Positions 18,491 to 27,396 of a DNA stretch of 64,000 nucleotides are shown here, piece after piece. How positions within the stretch are numbered: position 1 is the first letter of the stretch; every line of letters starts with the position of its first letter. The notes below the pieces were generated by a model, which did no database searches, had not been told where the DNA came from, and saw only the letters and a list, made by a program, of their open reading frames with translations. The stretch comes from Catenovulum sediminis (GTDB lineage: Bacteria > Pseudomonadota > Gammaproteobacteria > Enterobacterales > Alteromonadaceae), in NCBI RefSeq assembly GCF_007289895.1, contig NZ_CP041660.1, forward strand, positions 3,782,001-3,846,000. Reading direction: 5' to 3'. Both the position numbers and the translations under genes were made by a program.

Positions 18491-18755
18491 CCGCCAACTG
18501 CATTAAATTCAAGCAATATGCACAGCAATTAATCGCAATTGAGAAGGCAACAAATTTCATATATTTTTTTTAAATAAAGCAGCTCAAGATAAAATATACA
18601 AATTTCTGAATATAAACTAAACAGCAAAACTGATTGAAAAAAATTAATTGTAAGTCTCGTTAGATTCGACAAAGTGAGCAGGCACTAACAAGCCTTGTTT
18701 GCGATAAAATTTTCATACAGAATAAGTAAAATCACAACTTGCTTTCAGGAACAAA
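18491..18755. other. Long gap before nrdA, upstream part: nothing recognised
   Basis: The 370-bp gap between gph and nrdA is AT-rich and has no convincing small gene on either strand. Its downstream part carries the two NrdR-like boxes listed separately; the upstream 265 bp show no clear hairpin or repeat. Confidence 0.5.
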
Positions 18756-18771
18756 CCTCATTATCTTGTGT
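18756..18771 (+). promoter_or_regulatory. Upstream NrdR-like box
   Basis: CCTCATTATCTTGTGT matches the NrdR box consensus ACACWATATATWGTGT at 12 of 16 positions, including the whole right half-site WGTGT. It begins exactly 31 bp before the second box, the three-helical-turn spacing typical of paired NrdR boxes. Confidence 0.6.
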
Positions 18772-18786
18772 TGATTCTGAAATCAG

Positions 18787-18802
18787 CCCCAATATGTAGT
18801 GT
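18787..18802 (+). promoter_or_regulatory. Downstream NrdR-like box
   Basis: CCCCAATATGTAGTGT matches the NrdR consensus ACACWATATATWGTGT at 13 of 16 positions. It lies 58 bp upstream of the nrdA start. With the box at 18756 it forms the usual pair that lets the nucleotide-sensing repressor NrdR control ribonucleotide reductase operons. The nrdR gene is not in this window. Confidence 0.65.
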
Positions 18803-18860
18803 ATGACATTTAAACAATGTCCACTGGGCAATAATTAAAAGAACAGGATAATAGACTCGC

Positions 18861-21146
18861 ATGACTGACCAGCTTTTTGTTACTAAGCGAAACGGATCTA
18901 AAGAACCTCTTGATTTAGAGAAACTGCATAAAGTTGTCTCTTGGGCTGCTAAAGGGCTAAATAATGTTTCCGTCTCTCAAGTAGAGATGAAGTCACATAT
19001 ACAGTTTTATGATGGCATTAAAACTGAAGATATTCATGAAACAATTATTAAATCTGCTGCCGACCTTATTTCGGAAGAATCTCCGGATTACCAATATTTA
19101 GCGGCTCGCTTATCCATTTTCCACTTACGTAAAAAAGCGTATGGTCAATTTGAGCCGCCGCAATTATACAATCACGTAGTCAAGTTATGTGAAGCTGGAA
19201 AATATGACCAGCATTTATTAGCGGATTATAGCAAAGAAGAAATTGATGCAATGAATGATTTTGTCGATCATTCCCGCGATTTAAATTTCTCTTATGCCGC
19301 CGTAAAACAGTTAGAAGGTAAATACTTGGTGCAAAACCGAGTGACTGGACAAATTTATGAAAGTCCTCAATACCTTTATGTATTAGTGTCAGCCTGTTTG
19401 TTTGCCAATTATCCAAAAGAAACTAGATTGGATTATGTTCAACGTTTCTATGATGCTATTTCTCAATTTAAAATCTCTTTGCCAACACCTATTATGTCTG
19501 GTGTGCGCACCCCTACCCGTCAGTTTAGTTCATGTGTTTTGATAGAATGTGGGGATAGCCTTGATTCTATCAACGCAACGTCAAGTGCCATTGTTAAATA
19601 TGTCAGTCAAAGAGCGGGGATTGGCGTAAACGCTGGTCGAATTCGCGCACTAGGCAGTGAAATTCGTGGAGGTGAAGCTTTCCACACAGGTTGTATTCCG
19701 TTTTACAAGCATTTCCAAACGGCCGTTAAAAGCTGTTCTCAGGGCGGTGTACGTGGTGGTGCTGCTACCCTGTTTTATCCTTTATGGCATTTAGAAGTAG
19801 AATCTTTAATTGTTTTAAAAAATAACCGTGGTGTCGATGACAACCGTGTTCGCCATTTAGATTATGGTGTTCAATTTAACCGCATGATGTACCATAGGTT
19901 AATTAAAAATGAAAACATCACCTTATTTAGCCCAAGTGATGTACCTGGCTTGTATGACGCATTTTTTGCTGACCAAGCTGAGTTTGAAACGTTATACGTT
20001 AAATACGAAAACGATCCGTCAATTCGTAAAAAGTCGATTAAAGCCACTGAATTATTTGGCTTATTTGCACAAGAGCGCGCAAGTACGGGTCGAATTTATC
20101 TACAAAATGTTGATCACTGTAATACGCATAGTCCATTCGACCCCAAAGTTGCACCGATTAAACAAAGTAATTTGTGTTTAGAAATTGCGCTACCGACTAA
20201 ACCATTACACGATATCAACGACGAAGACGCTGAAATTGCACTCTGCACCTTATCTGCATTTAACTTAGGTGCGATTAAAAGCTTAGATGAGCTTGAAGAA
20301 TTGTCGAGACTAGCCGTACGGGCACTTGATTGCTTGTTAGATTATCAAGATTACCCGGTACCCGCGGCTCGAAACTCAAGTTTAAACCGCAGAACTTTAG
20401 GCATAGGTGTTATTAATTACGCTTATTATTTAGCGAAAAATGGTGTGCGTTATTCAGATGGCAGTGCTAATGACTTAACCCACAGAACGTTTGAAGCTAT
20501 TCAATATTACTTGTTGAAAGCATCAAATGAATTGGCCAAAGAACAAGGTGCCTGCCCTAAATTTAATGAAACAACATACGCTCAAGGTATTTTACCAATA
20601 GATACTTACAAGAAAGATTTGGATGCTGTGTGTAGTGAATCATTAAAATTAGATTGGGAAGCGCTGCGTCAAAGTATTCAGCAGTTTGGTTTACGTAACT
20701 CGACATTGTCTGCATTGATGCCGTCTGAAACCTCTTCTCAGATTTCTAACGCAACCAATGGTATTGAACCACCTCGTGGGTATATCAGTATTAAAGCCAG
20801 TAAAGACGGTATCTTAAAACAGGTTGTTCCAGAGTTTGAGACACTTAAAAATCAATACGAATTATTGTGGAATATACCTAGCAACAAAGGTTATTTGGAA
20901 TTGGTTGCAGTGATGCAGAAATTTGTTGATCAGACAATTTCGGCAAACACCAATTATGATCCAAATAAATTCCCAAGTGGCAAAGTGCCAATGCAACAAT
21001 TATTAAAAGATTTGCTGTATGCCTACAAATTAGGGGTAAAAACATTGTATTATCACAACACGCGTGATGGTGCAGAAGATCCGCAAAAAGAAGCCAAAGC
21101 TGCAGCACAAGATGATGACTGCGCAGGCGGTGCATGTAAAATTTAA
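18861..21146 (+). CDS. nrdA: Ribonucleoside-diphosphate reductase, class Ia, alpha subunit
   Basis: The catalytic subunit that reduces ribonucleoside diphosphates, 761 residues as in E. coli. An N-terminal ATP-cone (LFVTKRNGSKEPLDLEKLHKV, about 5-25) provides the dATP activity switch. The barrel shows SSCVLIECGDS (active-site Cys near 225), SNLCLEIALPT with the radical Cys near 439 and Glu near 441, and LMPSETSSQISNATNGIEPP. The C-terminus ends with the redox pair in DDDCAGGACKI. It is followed by a hairpin terminator and then nrdB. Confidence 0.99.
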   Translation: MTDQLFVTKRNGSKEPLDLEKLHKVVSWAAKGLNNVSVSQVEMKSHIQFYDGIKTEDIHETIIKSAADLISEESPDYQYLAARLSIFHLRKKAYGQFEPPQLYNHVVKLCEAGKYDQHLLADYSKEEIDAMNDFVDHSRDLNFSYAAVKQLEGKYLVQNRVTGQIYESPQYLYVLVSACLFANYPKETRLDYVQRFYDAISQFKISLPTPIMSGVRTPTRQFSSCVLIECGDSLDSINATSSAIVKYVSQRAGIGVNAGRIRALGSEIRGGEAFHTGCIPFYKHFQTAVKSCSQGGVRGGAATLFYPLWHLEVESLIVLKNNRGVDDNRVRHLDYGVQFNRMMYHRLIKNENITLFSPSDVPGLYDAFFADQAEFETLYVKYENDPSIRKKSIKATELFGLFAQERASTGRIYLQNVDHCNTHSPFDPKVAPIKQSNLCLEIALPTKPLHDINDEDAEIALCTLSAFNLGAIKSLDELEELSRLAVRALDCLLDYQDYPVPAARNSSLNRRTLGIGVINYAYYLAKNGVRYSDGSANDLTHRTFEAIQYYLLKASNELAKEQGACPKFNETTYAQGILPIDTYKKDLDAVCSESLKLDWEALRQSIQQFGLRNSTLSALMPSETSSQISNATNGIEPPRGYISIKASKDGILKQVVPEFETLKNQYELLWNIPSNKGYLELVAVMQKFVDQTISANTNYDPNKFPSGKVPMQQLLKDLLYAYKLGVKTLYYHNTRDGAEDPQKEAKAAAQDDDCAGGACKI

Positions 21147-21175
21147 TCCAATTCAGGGTTAAATAAGTATAATTT

Positions 21176-21203
21176 AAAGGCCGTTTTAGCAACGGCCTTT
21201 TTG
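21176..21203 (+). terminator. Intrinsic terminator between nrdA and nrdB
   Basis: AAAGGCCGTT and AACGGCCTTT form a perfect 10-bp stem with a 5-nt loop, followed by TT and a T-rich run. It lies in the 83-bp gap inside the nrdAB operon, so it probably causes partial termination and lowers nrdB relative to nrdA, unless nrdB has its own promoter. Confidence 0.75.
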
Positions 21204-21229
21204 TCTTTCATTGAGAATTTGTCGAGCCT

Positions 21230-22360
21230 ATGAGTTACACTACTTTTAACAAAAACAACACGAACTACCTGTCTGAACCTATGTTTTTTGGCAGCCTAGT
21301 CAATGTAGCGCGCTACGATAAACAAAAACATCCGATATTCGAGCGCTTAATTGAAAAACAACTCAGCTTTTTCTGGCGACCGGAAGAAGTAGACGTAAGC
21401 CGCGACAGAGCTGACTTTCAAAAGCTATCTGAGCATGAAAGACACGTCTTTTTAAGCAATCTAAAATACCAAACCTTATTAGATAGTATTCAAGGCCGAT
21501 CGCCCAATGTCGCTTTGTTGCCGATTGTTTCATTACCCGAGTTGGAAACTTGGATTGAAACCTGGGCATTCAGCGAAACGATCCATAGCCGATCGTACAC
21601 ACATATTATCCGAAATATTGTAAATGAGCCGAGTCTAGTGTTTGACGATATTGTCGTTAATGAACATATCTTAAAACGTGCGAAAGACATATCTCAATAT
21701 TACGATAATCTAATACAGTGCTGTCAGCTTTACCATACTCGCGGTGAAGGTGAGTTCGAAGTCGGCGATCAAATAGTAACTGTCACTGTGCGCGAGCTAA
21801 AACGCCTAACCTATTTATGTATTGCAGCAGTAAATGTACTGGAAGCAATACGTTTTTACGTCAGTTTCGCCTGTAGTTTTGCATTTGCTGAACGCGAACT
21901 GATGGAAGGTAACGCTAAAATCATCAAGCTGATTGCGCGTGATGAAGCATTACATTTAACTGGCACTCAGCACATGTTAAACATCATGGCTGATGGTCAG
22001 GACGATCCTGTGATGGCAGAAATTGCACTAGAGTGCCGCGAAGAAATTATTGAAATTTTCCGCAGTGCAGCCGAGCAGGAAAAAGAATGGGCTCAGTACC
22101 TATTTAAAGATGGCTCTATGATTGGTTTGAACGTCGAAATATTAAGCCAATATGTAGAATACATTACCAATACTCGCATGATGGCAATTGGCTTACCGGC
22201 TATATTTTCTCAAACTCAAAATCCAATTCCATGGATTAATGCTTGGTTAATCAGTGACAACGTACAGGTTGCCCCGCAAGAAGCAGAAATAAGTTCATAT
22301 CTAGTTGGCCAAATTGACAGCGAAGTCAACACCGACGACTTTGGCGAATTTGAGCTGTAA
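21230..22360 (+). CDS. nrdB: Ribonucleoside-diphosphate reductase, class Ia, beta subunit
   Basis: The radical-bearing subunit, 376 residues as in E. coli. It shows [17 protein letters not shown] near 50 (metal-ligand Asp of the di-iron site), [22 protein letters not shown] with Glu and His ligands and the radical Tyr (about 105-123), and [17 protein letters not shown] with further Glu and His ligands (about 231-247). The C-terminal DFGEFEL resembles the tail that docks on NrdA. yfaE, 12 nt downstream, supplies the ferredoxin that maintains the cofactor. Confidence 0.99.
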   Translation: MSYTTFNKNNTNYLSEPMFFGSLVNVARYDKQKHPIFERLIEKQLSFFWRPEEVDVSRDRADFQKLSEHERHVFLSNLKYQTLLDSIQGRSPNVALLPIVSLPELETWIETWAFSETIHSRSYTHIIRNIVNEPSLVFDDIVVNEHILKRAKDISQYYDNLIQCCQLYHTRGEGEFEVGDQIVTVTVRELKRLTYLCIAAVNVLEAIRFYVSFACSFAFAERELMEGNAKIIKLIARDEALHLTGTQHMLNIMADGQDDPVMAEIALECREEIIEIFRSAAEQEKEWAQYLFKDGSMIGLNVEILSQYVEYITNTRMMAIGLPAIFSQTQNPIPWINAWLISDNVQVAPQEAEISSYLVGQIDSEVNTDDFGEFEL

Positions 22361-22371
22361 TCGCAGCGTCA

Positions 22372-22638
22372 ATGAGTCAACCAATAAAATGCCGGATTGA
22401 TTATTCTGACTATCAATCATCCGGCAAAAACAGCCTCCTAGAATATTTCGAAGCGCAAAACCTTGAAGTACATTACCATTGTCGTGATGGTTATTGCGGT
22501 GCCTGCCGCACCGTACTGTGTGAAGGTCAAGTCAGCTATCCCAAAGAGCCTTTGGCATTTATTCGCCGTGGAGAATTTTTACCTTGCTGCAGCGAACCTT
22601 CAAGTGATTTAGTGATCGAAGCAGAAAAGCGCAAATAA
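22372..22638 (+). CDS. yfaE: 2Fe-2S ferredoxin YfaE, NrdB cofactor maintenance
   Basis: An 88-residue plant-type ferredoxin. The cluster ligands appear as CRDGYCGACRTVLC (about 37-50) plus a fourth Cys in FLPCCSE (about 67-73). It sits 12 nt after nrdB, the same neighbourhood as in E. coli, where YfaE donates electrons to rebuild the NrdB di-iron/tyrosyl radical. Confidence 0.95.
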   Translation: MSQPIKCRIDYSDYQSSGKNSLLEYFEAQNLEVHYHCRDGYCGACRTVLCEGQVSYPKEPLAFIRRGEFLPCCSEPSSDLVIEAEKRK

Positions 22639-22669
22639 ACAAAATATCAATCGAGTAAGGATTAAAACA

Positions 22670-23575
22670 ATGTGGTTTAAAAATGCCTTGTACTACAAAT
22701 TTAGTCAAAAATTTGAGTTCACAGCTGAACAACTGGAAGAAAAATTACAAGAATTTTGCTTTAAACCCGTTAGCAAAACAGAAATGCATACCATTGGATG
22801 GTCGCCCGCTTTAAGCCCAAAAGCAAATGCTTTAGTACACAGTGCTGGTGAATTTCACTTAGTCTGTTTGAAAAAGCAAGAGCGCGTCTTGCCAGCATCT
22901 GTCGTAAAGGAAATGCTGGAAGAAAAGCTAGAAGAAATTGAACAAGCGGAAGGCAGAAAAGTAAAAGGTAAAGAAAAGCAGAACATTAAAGAAGAGCTCA
23001 TCCATACACTTTTGCCTCAAGCTTTTACTAAATCCAGTTTTATCAAAGCTTATATTGCAGCAGAAAGTGGTTGGATTATTGTAGAAGCTTCCAGCCCAAA
23101 TAAGGCAGAAGAGCTAACTGCCTATTTAAGAAAGTGCTTAGGTACTTTACCCGTCGTTCCGCCAGAAGCAGAACAACCTTTAATGCTCACCTTTGACGAA
23201 TGGATGCGTGGCAACCACCCTTCAGACTTTATCTTAGGTACTGAAGTTGAGTTAAAAGATTTTGCTGAAGATGAAGGCATTTTAAGGTGTAAAAACCTAG
23301 CACTCGATTCTGAAGATTTGCAAAATCATTTAGATAATGGAAAACACGTAACTAAAATCGCGGTTGACTGGGGTGAAACCCTTTCATGCATTTTATGTGA
23401 AGACAACTCTATAAAGCGCATTAAATTCAGCGATGTAATGAAAGAGCAGAACGAAGACATCACGGATGAAGATAAACTGGCAAGATTAGATGCAGATTTC
23501 GCGCTCATGGCCGGTGAGTTAACAAGGTTTATAGAACGTTTAACTGAAGTATTAGAGCTTACAACCCCAGAATAA
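22670..23575 (+). CDS. rdgC: Recombination-associated protein RdgC
   Basis: A ring-shaped DNA-binding protein that limits RecA activity, 301 residues (E. coli 303). It shows the N-terminal MWFKNALYYKFS, the WSPAL segment, VVKEMLEEKLEEIEQAEGRKVKGKEK (split here by reading only), TFDEWMRGNHPSDFILGTEVELKD in the middle and KIAVDWGETLSCIL. It stands 31 nt after yfaE and may be transcribed with it. Confidence 0.96.
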   Translation: MWFKNALYYKFSQKFEFTAEQLEEKLQEFCFKPVSKTEMHTIGWSPALSPKANALVHSAGEFHLVCLKKQERVLPASVVKEMLEEKLEEIEQAEGRKVKGKEKQNIKEELIHTLLPQAFTKSSFIKAYIAAESGWIIVEASSPNKAEELTAYLRKCLGTLPVVPPEAEQPLMLTFDEWMRGNHPSDFILGTEVELKDFAEDEGILRCKNLALDSEDLQNHLDNGKHVTKIAVDWGETLSCILCEDNSIKRIKFSDVMKEQNEDITDEDKLARLDADFALMAGELTRFIERLTEVLELTTPE

Positions 23576-23592
23576 TACAATTTGATGATTAA

Positions 23593-23652
23593 GATATCGC
23601 AGTGTTTGTTTATTGCAGTACTACCGACTGCAATAAACACCGCGATATTTTA
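23593..23652. terminator. Long hairpin terminator between rdgC and the HDOD gene
   Basis: ATATCGC and TTTATTGCAGT on the left pair with ACTGCAATAAA and GCGATAT on the right, with a small bulge between, followed by TTTTATT. The gene on the other side ends convergently, so it probably terminates rdgC and may act in both directions. Confidence 0.7.
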
Positions 23653-23696
23653 TTGGCCAACCATGTTGACCCACAAAAACAACTTATCCTGTTAAA

Positions 23697-24542
23697 TTAA
23701 TCAGCAAAAATAGATTTTGCAATTGTATATTGCTCAATAAACTCTTCCGATTCCATATACTCAACATCCGGAATAACCCCTTTGGCAACATACGAAGCGT
23801 AGACTTCAGACTTTTCACCGTCTACTGGCATGACATCAGCATATATCGCAGCTACCCTAACAAAATCAATATAAGCAATTGACTCAGGCTCATAACGTTT
23901 ATCATTCCAACGCTCTGCAACTGTCACAAATTCAGGGCCAAAATCCCACGCTCGCATAATAGAACCACCAACACGTCCCGCTAATCTGGATATTGCGCCT
24001 TCTAAAAACGCTGGGTTCGCAAAAACATCTGGATGTCTTTCCGCTTCAGTTAATATCGGTAATACGCCAATATTATGAACCATCGCAGCTAGCGTAATGG
24101 TATCTAAATTTAAAGATGTGTGTTTATTACGGCTGATATAATGTTTTAACAGCGCCATCGCAACTGATGAAACTTCAACCGTGAGCCCCCAGACTTTATC
24201 TAAAGCAGCTTTAACCGTATCGTTTTTAGAGACGAATAATTGCTCCATTGCCAATGCGGTTGCGATATTCTTAATTTGCCTTAAACCAATACGCGTTACC
24301 GCTTGATTTAAGGTAGCGACTTTAACTGAGCGCCCCATATATGCACTATTGGCAATTTTAAGCATGCGTGCTGATAGTGCTGGATCATGTGAAATAACAT
24401 CTGCCATTTGATGCAAGTTAACATCTGGATCATCAGCAGCTTCCCGAACTCGTATTGCGACCTCCGGTAATGTTGGCAAAACTAAAGAATCATTTTTTAT
24501 TTTTTCAGCAAGTATAGTGAGTAATGCGTTTTCTGTAGACAT
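23697..24542 (-). CDS. HDOD-domain signalling protein
   Basis: About 281 residues, almost entirely one HDOD domain (LVLPTLPEVAIRVREAADDPD, then ISHDPALSARMLKIANSAYMG and LNQAVTRIGLRQIKNIATALAME). HDOD proteins are relatives of HD phosphohydrolases that usually lack the catalytic residues and act in signalling, often with c-di-GMP or two-component systems. No other domain is present. I chose ATG at 24542 because AAGGAA (24547-24552) lies directly upstream; the longer frame from 24617 begins with a segment that is not HDOD-like. Specific role unknown. Confidence 0.85.
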   Translation of the reverse strand: MSTENALLTILAEKIKNDSLVLPTLPEVAIRVREAADDPDVNLHQMADVISHDPALSARMLKIANSAYMGRSVKVATLNQAVTRIGLRQIKNIATALAMEQLFVSKNDTVKAALDKVWGLTVEVSSVAMALLKHYISRNKHTSLNLDTITLAAMVHNIGVLPILTEAERHPDVFANPAFLEGAISRLAGRVGGSIMRAWDFGPEFVTVAERWNDKRYEPESIAYIDFVRVAAIYADVMPVDGEKSEVYASYVAKGVIPDVEYMESEEFIEQYTIAKSIFAD

Positions 24543-24773
24543 AATGTTCCTTACATCAATACCGTGATTTATTTGGCTTACTTCTTTCAAATTTAGTCTG
24601 CTCTCATTATTTGGCAAGCTGAATATGTAATAAAATCAGCCAACTGCACATTTTTTGTCCGAAAAGGGAAAAATAGCCGAAAATGAATTACAACAGCTCT
24701 GTTGAGTATAAGTGGCGCTATTGGCTTTGACAACGCAACAGCACCATTAAATTAGCAAAAATTAAAGGAGGGA

Positions 24774-25697
24774 TTAAAGACCTACTGTCTCTTTGTCGCC
24801 AATATGAGCTTTACCACGAGCTTCGGCGAGTTGAATTTGTTTTTCTCGCTCGGCAAATCGTTTTTTGTCTTCATCTGTCGTTTGATGATAACAGTGCGGG
24901 CAGCTAACCCCTTTTTCGTATAACTCAGATTGTTTTTCTTCTTCAGTAATTGGCATACGGCAAGCATAGCATTGGTCGTAACTACCTTGATTAAGATCAT
25001 GGTCTACCGTTACACGTTGATCAAAAACGAAACACTCACCCTTCCACATCGTCTTTTCTTTAGGTACTTCTTCAAGGTATTTTAAAATGCCACCTTTTAA
25101 GTGATACACCTCTTCAAAACCTTGCTCTTTTAAATATGCAGTCGATTTTTCGCAGCGAATGCCGCCAGTACAAAACATCGCAACTTTCTTATGCTTTTTA
25201 GGATCTAGGTGTTTTTCAACGTATTCGGGAAACTCTCTAAATGATTTGGTTTTCGGATCAACTGCATTTTCAAACGTACCAATGGCAATTTCGTAATCAT
25301 TACGCGTATCCACTAATAATACTTCTGGATCAGAAATTAAATCATTCCAATTTTCAGGATCTACATAAGTGCCAACCACCTCTTCAGGATTAATACCTTC
25401 AACGCCCATGGTGACAATTTCTTTTTTGAGTTTAACTTTAGTACGGTAAAAAGGCTGTTCTTCACTTAATGATTCTTTATGCCCGATGTCGTTAAAACGT
25501 TCGTCTAGCTTTAACCAATTTAGAACATTGTCAATACCTTCACGAAAACCCGCGATTGTGCCATTAATCCCTTCGTTGGCTAATAACAAAGTGCCTTTCA
25601 CCTGGTTGTCCGTCATCACTTTTAACAATGGCTCTTTTAACTGCTCAAAGTCATTCAACCTTGTGAACTTATATAAAGCTGCAACTACATATTTCAT
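24774..25697 (-). CDS. trhO: tRNA uridine(34) hydroxylase TrhO (YceA)
   Basis: A rhodanese-like enzyme forming 5-hydroxyuridine at the wobble position of certain tRNAs. It has 307 residues. The N-terminal acylphosphatase-like domain has [13 protein letters not shown] (about 38-50). The rhodanese domain carries the active Cys in [12 protein letters not shown] (about 178-189), followed by [11 protein letters not shown]. The C-terminus holds zinc-like pairs CYACRMP and CPHCYHQ. It stands alone, convergent to nothing and divergent from no close gene. Confidence 0.95.
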   Translation of the reverse strand: MKYVVAALYKFTRLNDFEQLKEPLLKVMTDNQVKGTLLLANEGINGTIAGFREGIDNVLNWLKLDERFNDIGHKESLSEEQPFYRTKVKLKKEIVTMGVEGINPEEVVGTYVDPENWNDLISDPEVLLVDTRNDYEIAIGTFENAVDPKTKSFREFPEYVEKHLDPKKHKKVAMFCTGGIRCEKSTAYLKEQGFEEVYHLKGGILKYLEEVPKEKTMWKGECFVFDQRVTVDHDLNQGSYDQCYACRMPITEEEKQSELYEKGVSCPHCYHQTTDEDKKRFAEREKQIQLAEARGKAHIGDKETVGL

Positions 25698-25755
25698 ATA
25701 TCTACCTGTTTGTTAGGGCTCAATCGTAAATTGAGTACAATTTTGCGGACGCGTA

Positions 25756-26634
25756 TTATATACGCAAAAAAACCAAATATACACCCGCAGAAACAAAAGC
25801 GCATGCCAGTATAAACAGCAAAGTAATAGGCTCTCCAATAAATAATAAGCCACCGATAGCCGCGACCACTGGCACTGACAACTGTGCGGCAATAGTTTGA
25901 CTGGCAGATATGGCCGGCAAAACTTTATACCAAACGTAATACCCTAACCCTGAGCACAAAACACCAGATATTAGCGCATAACCTATGCCTATGGATTGCC
26001 AACTGACACTATCTGTTAGCAGCATAACCATAGCAAACACAGCCATCGCAACGGGTACTGACAACATAAAGCTCACTTTGCTATCAAAAATAGGCATTTG
26101 AGATGCGCGCCCTACCAGCGTATACCCACCCCAAGCAATACCGGCCAAAGCCATTAAAAATACATAACCTAAGTCTGCTGATTGTGAATTTGGCAAAGTC
26201 ACCAACAACATGCCAATTGTGGCAAGTCCCATACCAATCCATTCATTTCGAGCAAATTTTTGACCCGCTAAAAAGCTAAACAACAGTAAGGTTAATTGCA
26301 CACTGGCAAAAAGAATCAGCGCGCCCGTACCCGACGGAAGCTGTAAATATGCATAAGCAAATAAAAAGGCATACAAACACAAACACGCAGTTGAAAACCA
26401 ATGTTTAGGCTTAATGACATTGCTAACCAAATGAGACTGATCTTGTTTAAAATAAGCCAATAAAAATAAAACTACCGCCCCACTAGACAAACGAAGTGAA
26501 GTAAAGCTAATCGGATCAATGTGCTCTGAATACAAGGCTAACCGACAAACAACTGAATTTCCGGCAAACGCTAAAACGGCAAAAAGAAGCCAGCATAAGT
26601 GATTGTTTTTATTTTTGCGTATATGAGAAAAAAT
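25756..26634 (-). CDS. EamA/DMT-family transporter with a probable non-AUG start
   Basis: A drug/metabolite transporter-superfamily permease with ten expected membrane helices in two EamA repeats; the substrate cannot be told. The first canonical start, TTG at 26535, would begin in the middle of the first helix (259 residues). The frame stays open upstream and encodes WLLFAVLAFAGNSVVCRLAL, the conserved EamA N-terminus. No ATG, GTG or TTG occurs between the in-frame stop and 26535. ATT at 26634 follows AGGAA (26641-26645) by 6 nt and would give 292 residues, normal for the family. An AUU or AUA start, or a mutated start codon, is therefore likely. Confidence 0.7.
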   Translation of the reverse strand: MFSHIRKNKNNHLCWLLFAVLAFAGNSVVCRLALYSEHIDPISFTSLRLSSGAVVLFLLAYFKQDQSHLVSNVIKPKHWFSTACLCLYAFLFAYAYLQLPSGTGALILFASVQLTLLLFSFLAGQKFARNEWIGMGLATIGMLLVTLPNSQSADLGYVFLMALAGIAWGGYTLVGRASQMPIFDSKVSFMLSVPVAMAVFAMVMLLTDSVSWQSIGIGYALISGVLCSGLGYYVWYKVLPAISASQTIAAQLSVPVVAAIGGLLFIGEPITLLFILACAFVSAGVYLVFLRI

Positions 26635-26778
26635 AATTATTTCCTGATGTTTTTAAAGTCAGTAAAACGACAATTCTGTTCCGCTTACCCGTAGAAATCA
26701 ATTTATTTCCCGGCCATGCAGATTTTTACTTTGATAAAACGTAAAATACGCGACTTTGCATTCTAAAGAAAAGAGTAG

Positions 26779-27348
26779 TTGAAGCCCAAACGCATTATGT
26801 CTGCCTGTAAACTGCATAAAATTGAAGATCTAATTCGTATATTCGAGCGAATTTTTTTCAAAACATATAATACAAAGCTGGTTGTCGGCCACGATGAGCC
26901 GGTTTACCTACCCGCAGATGAAAATACCCAATATCATCAAATTGTTTTTGCGCACGGATTTTACGCCAGTGCCCTGCATGAAATCGCCCATTGGTGTTTA
27001 GCAGGTCCAAAACGCAGAGAACAATTAGATTACGGCTATTGGTATAATCCTGATGGACGAAACAAGCAGCAGCAACAAAAGTTTGAATTTGTCGAGATCA
27101 AACCGCAAGCTATCGAGTGGATTCTCTCTGTTTGTGCTGGTTTTGATTTCAAAGTCAGTTGTGACAATTTAAATGGCAGCTATACGCCCGACAGACATGC
27201 TTTTCGTGCCAGGATCTATTCACAAGTCGAGCAGTATTTAGCAGGAAAATTGCCAACCAGAGCAAAACTGCTTGGTATTGCATTGGCTGATTTTTATCAA
27301 GTCAAACACCCTTTTAGCATTAAAAAGTTTACCGTAGAAGAGCGCTAA
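26779..27348 (+). CDS. epmC: Elongation factor P hydroxylase EpmC
   Basis: EpmC (YfcM) hydroxylates the modified lysine of elongation factor P. It has 189 residues (about 180 in E. coli). It shows FAHGFYASALHEIAHWCLAG with the metal-binding HEIAH (about 67-71), the DYGYWYNPDGR block (about 88-98) and KPQAIEW. The listed start is TTG at 26779 with AAGAG upstream; ATG at 26797 is an alternative that loses six residues. Downstream are the NAD-kinase-family gene and yfcL in the same direction. Confidence 0.92.
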   Translation: MKPKRIMSACKLHKIEDLIRIFERIFFKTYNTKLVVGHDEPVYLPADENTQYHQIVFAHGFYASALHEIAHWCLAGPKRREQLDYGYWYNPDGRNKQQQQKFEFVEIKPQAIEWILSVCAGFDFKVSCDNLNGSYTPDRHAFRARIYSQVEQYLAGKLPTRAKLLGIALADFYQVKHPFSIKKFTVEER

Positions 27349-27396
27349 ACAGGTATACCAACAAATCACTTGTGAGTGGTAAAAGGTAGCAAATAA

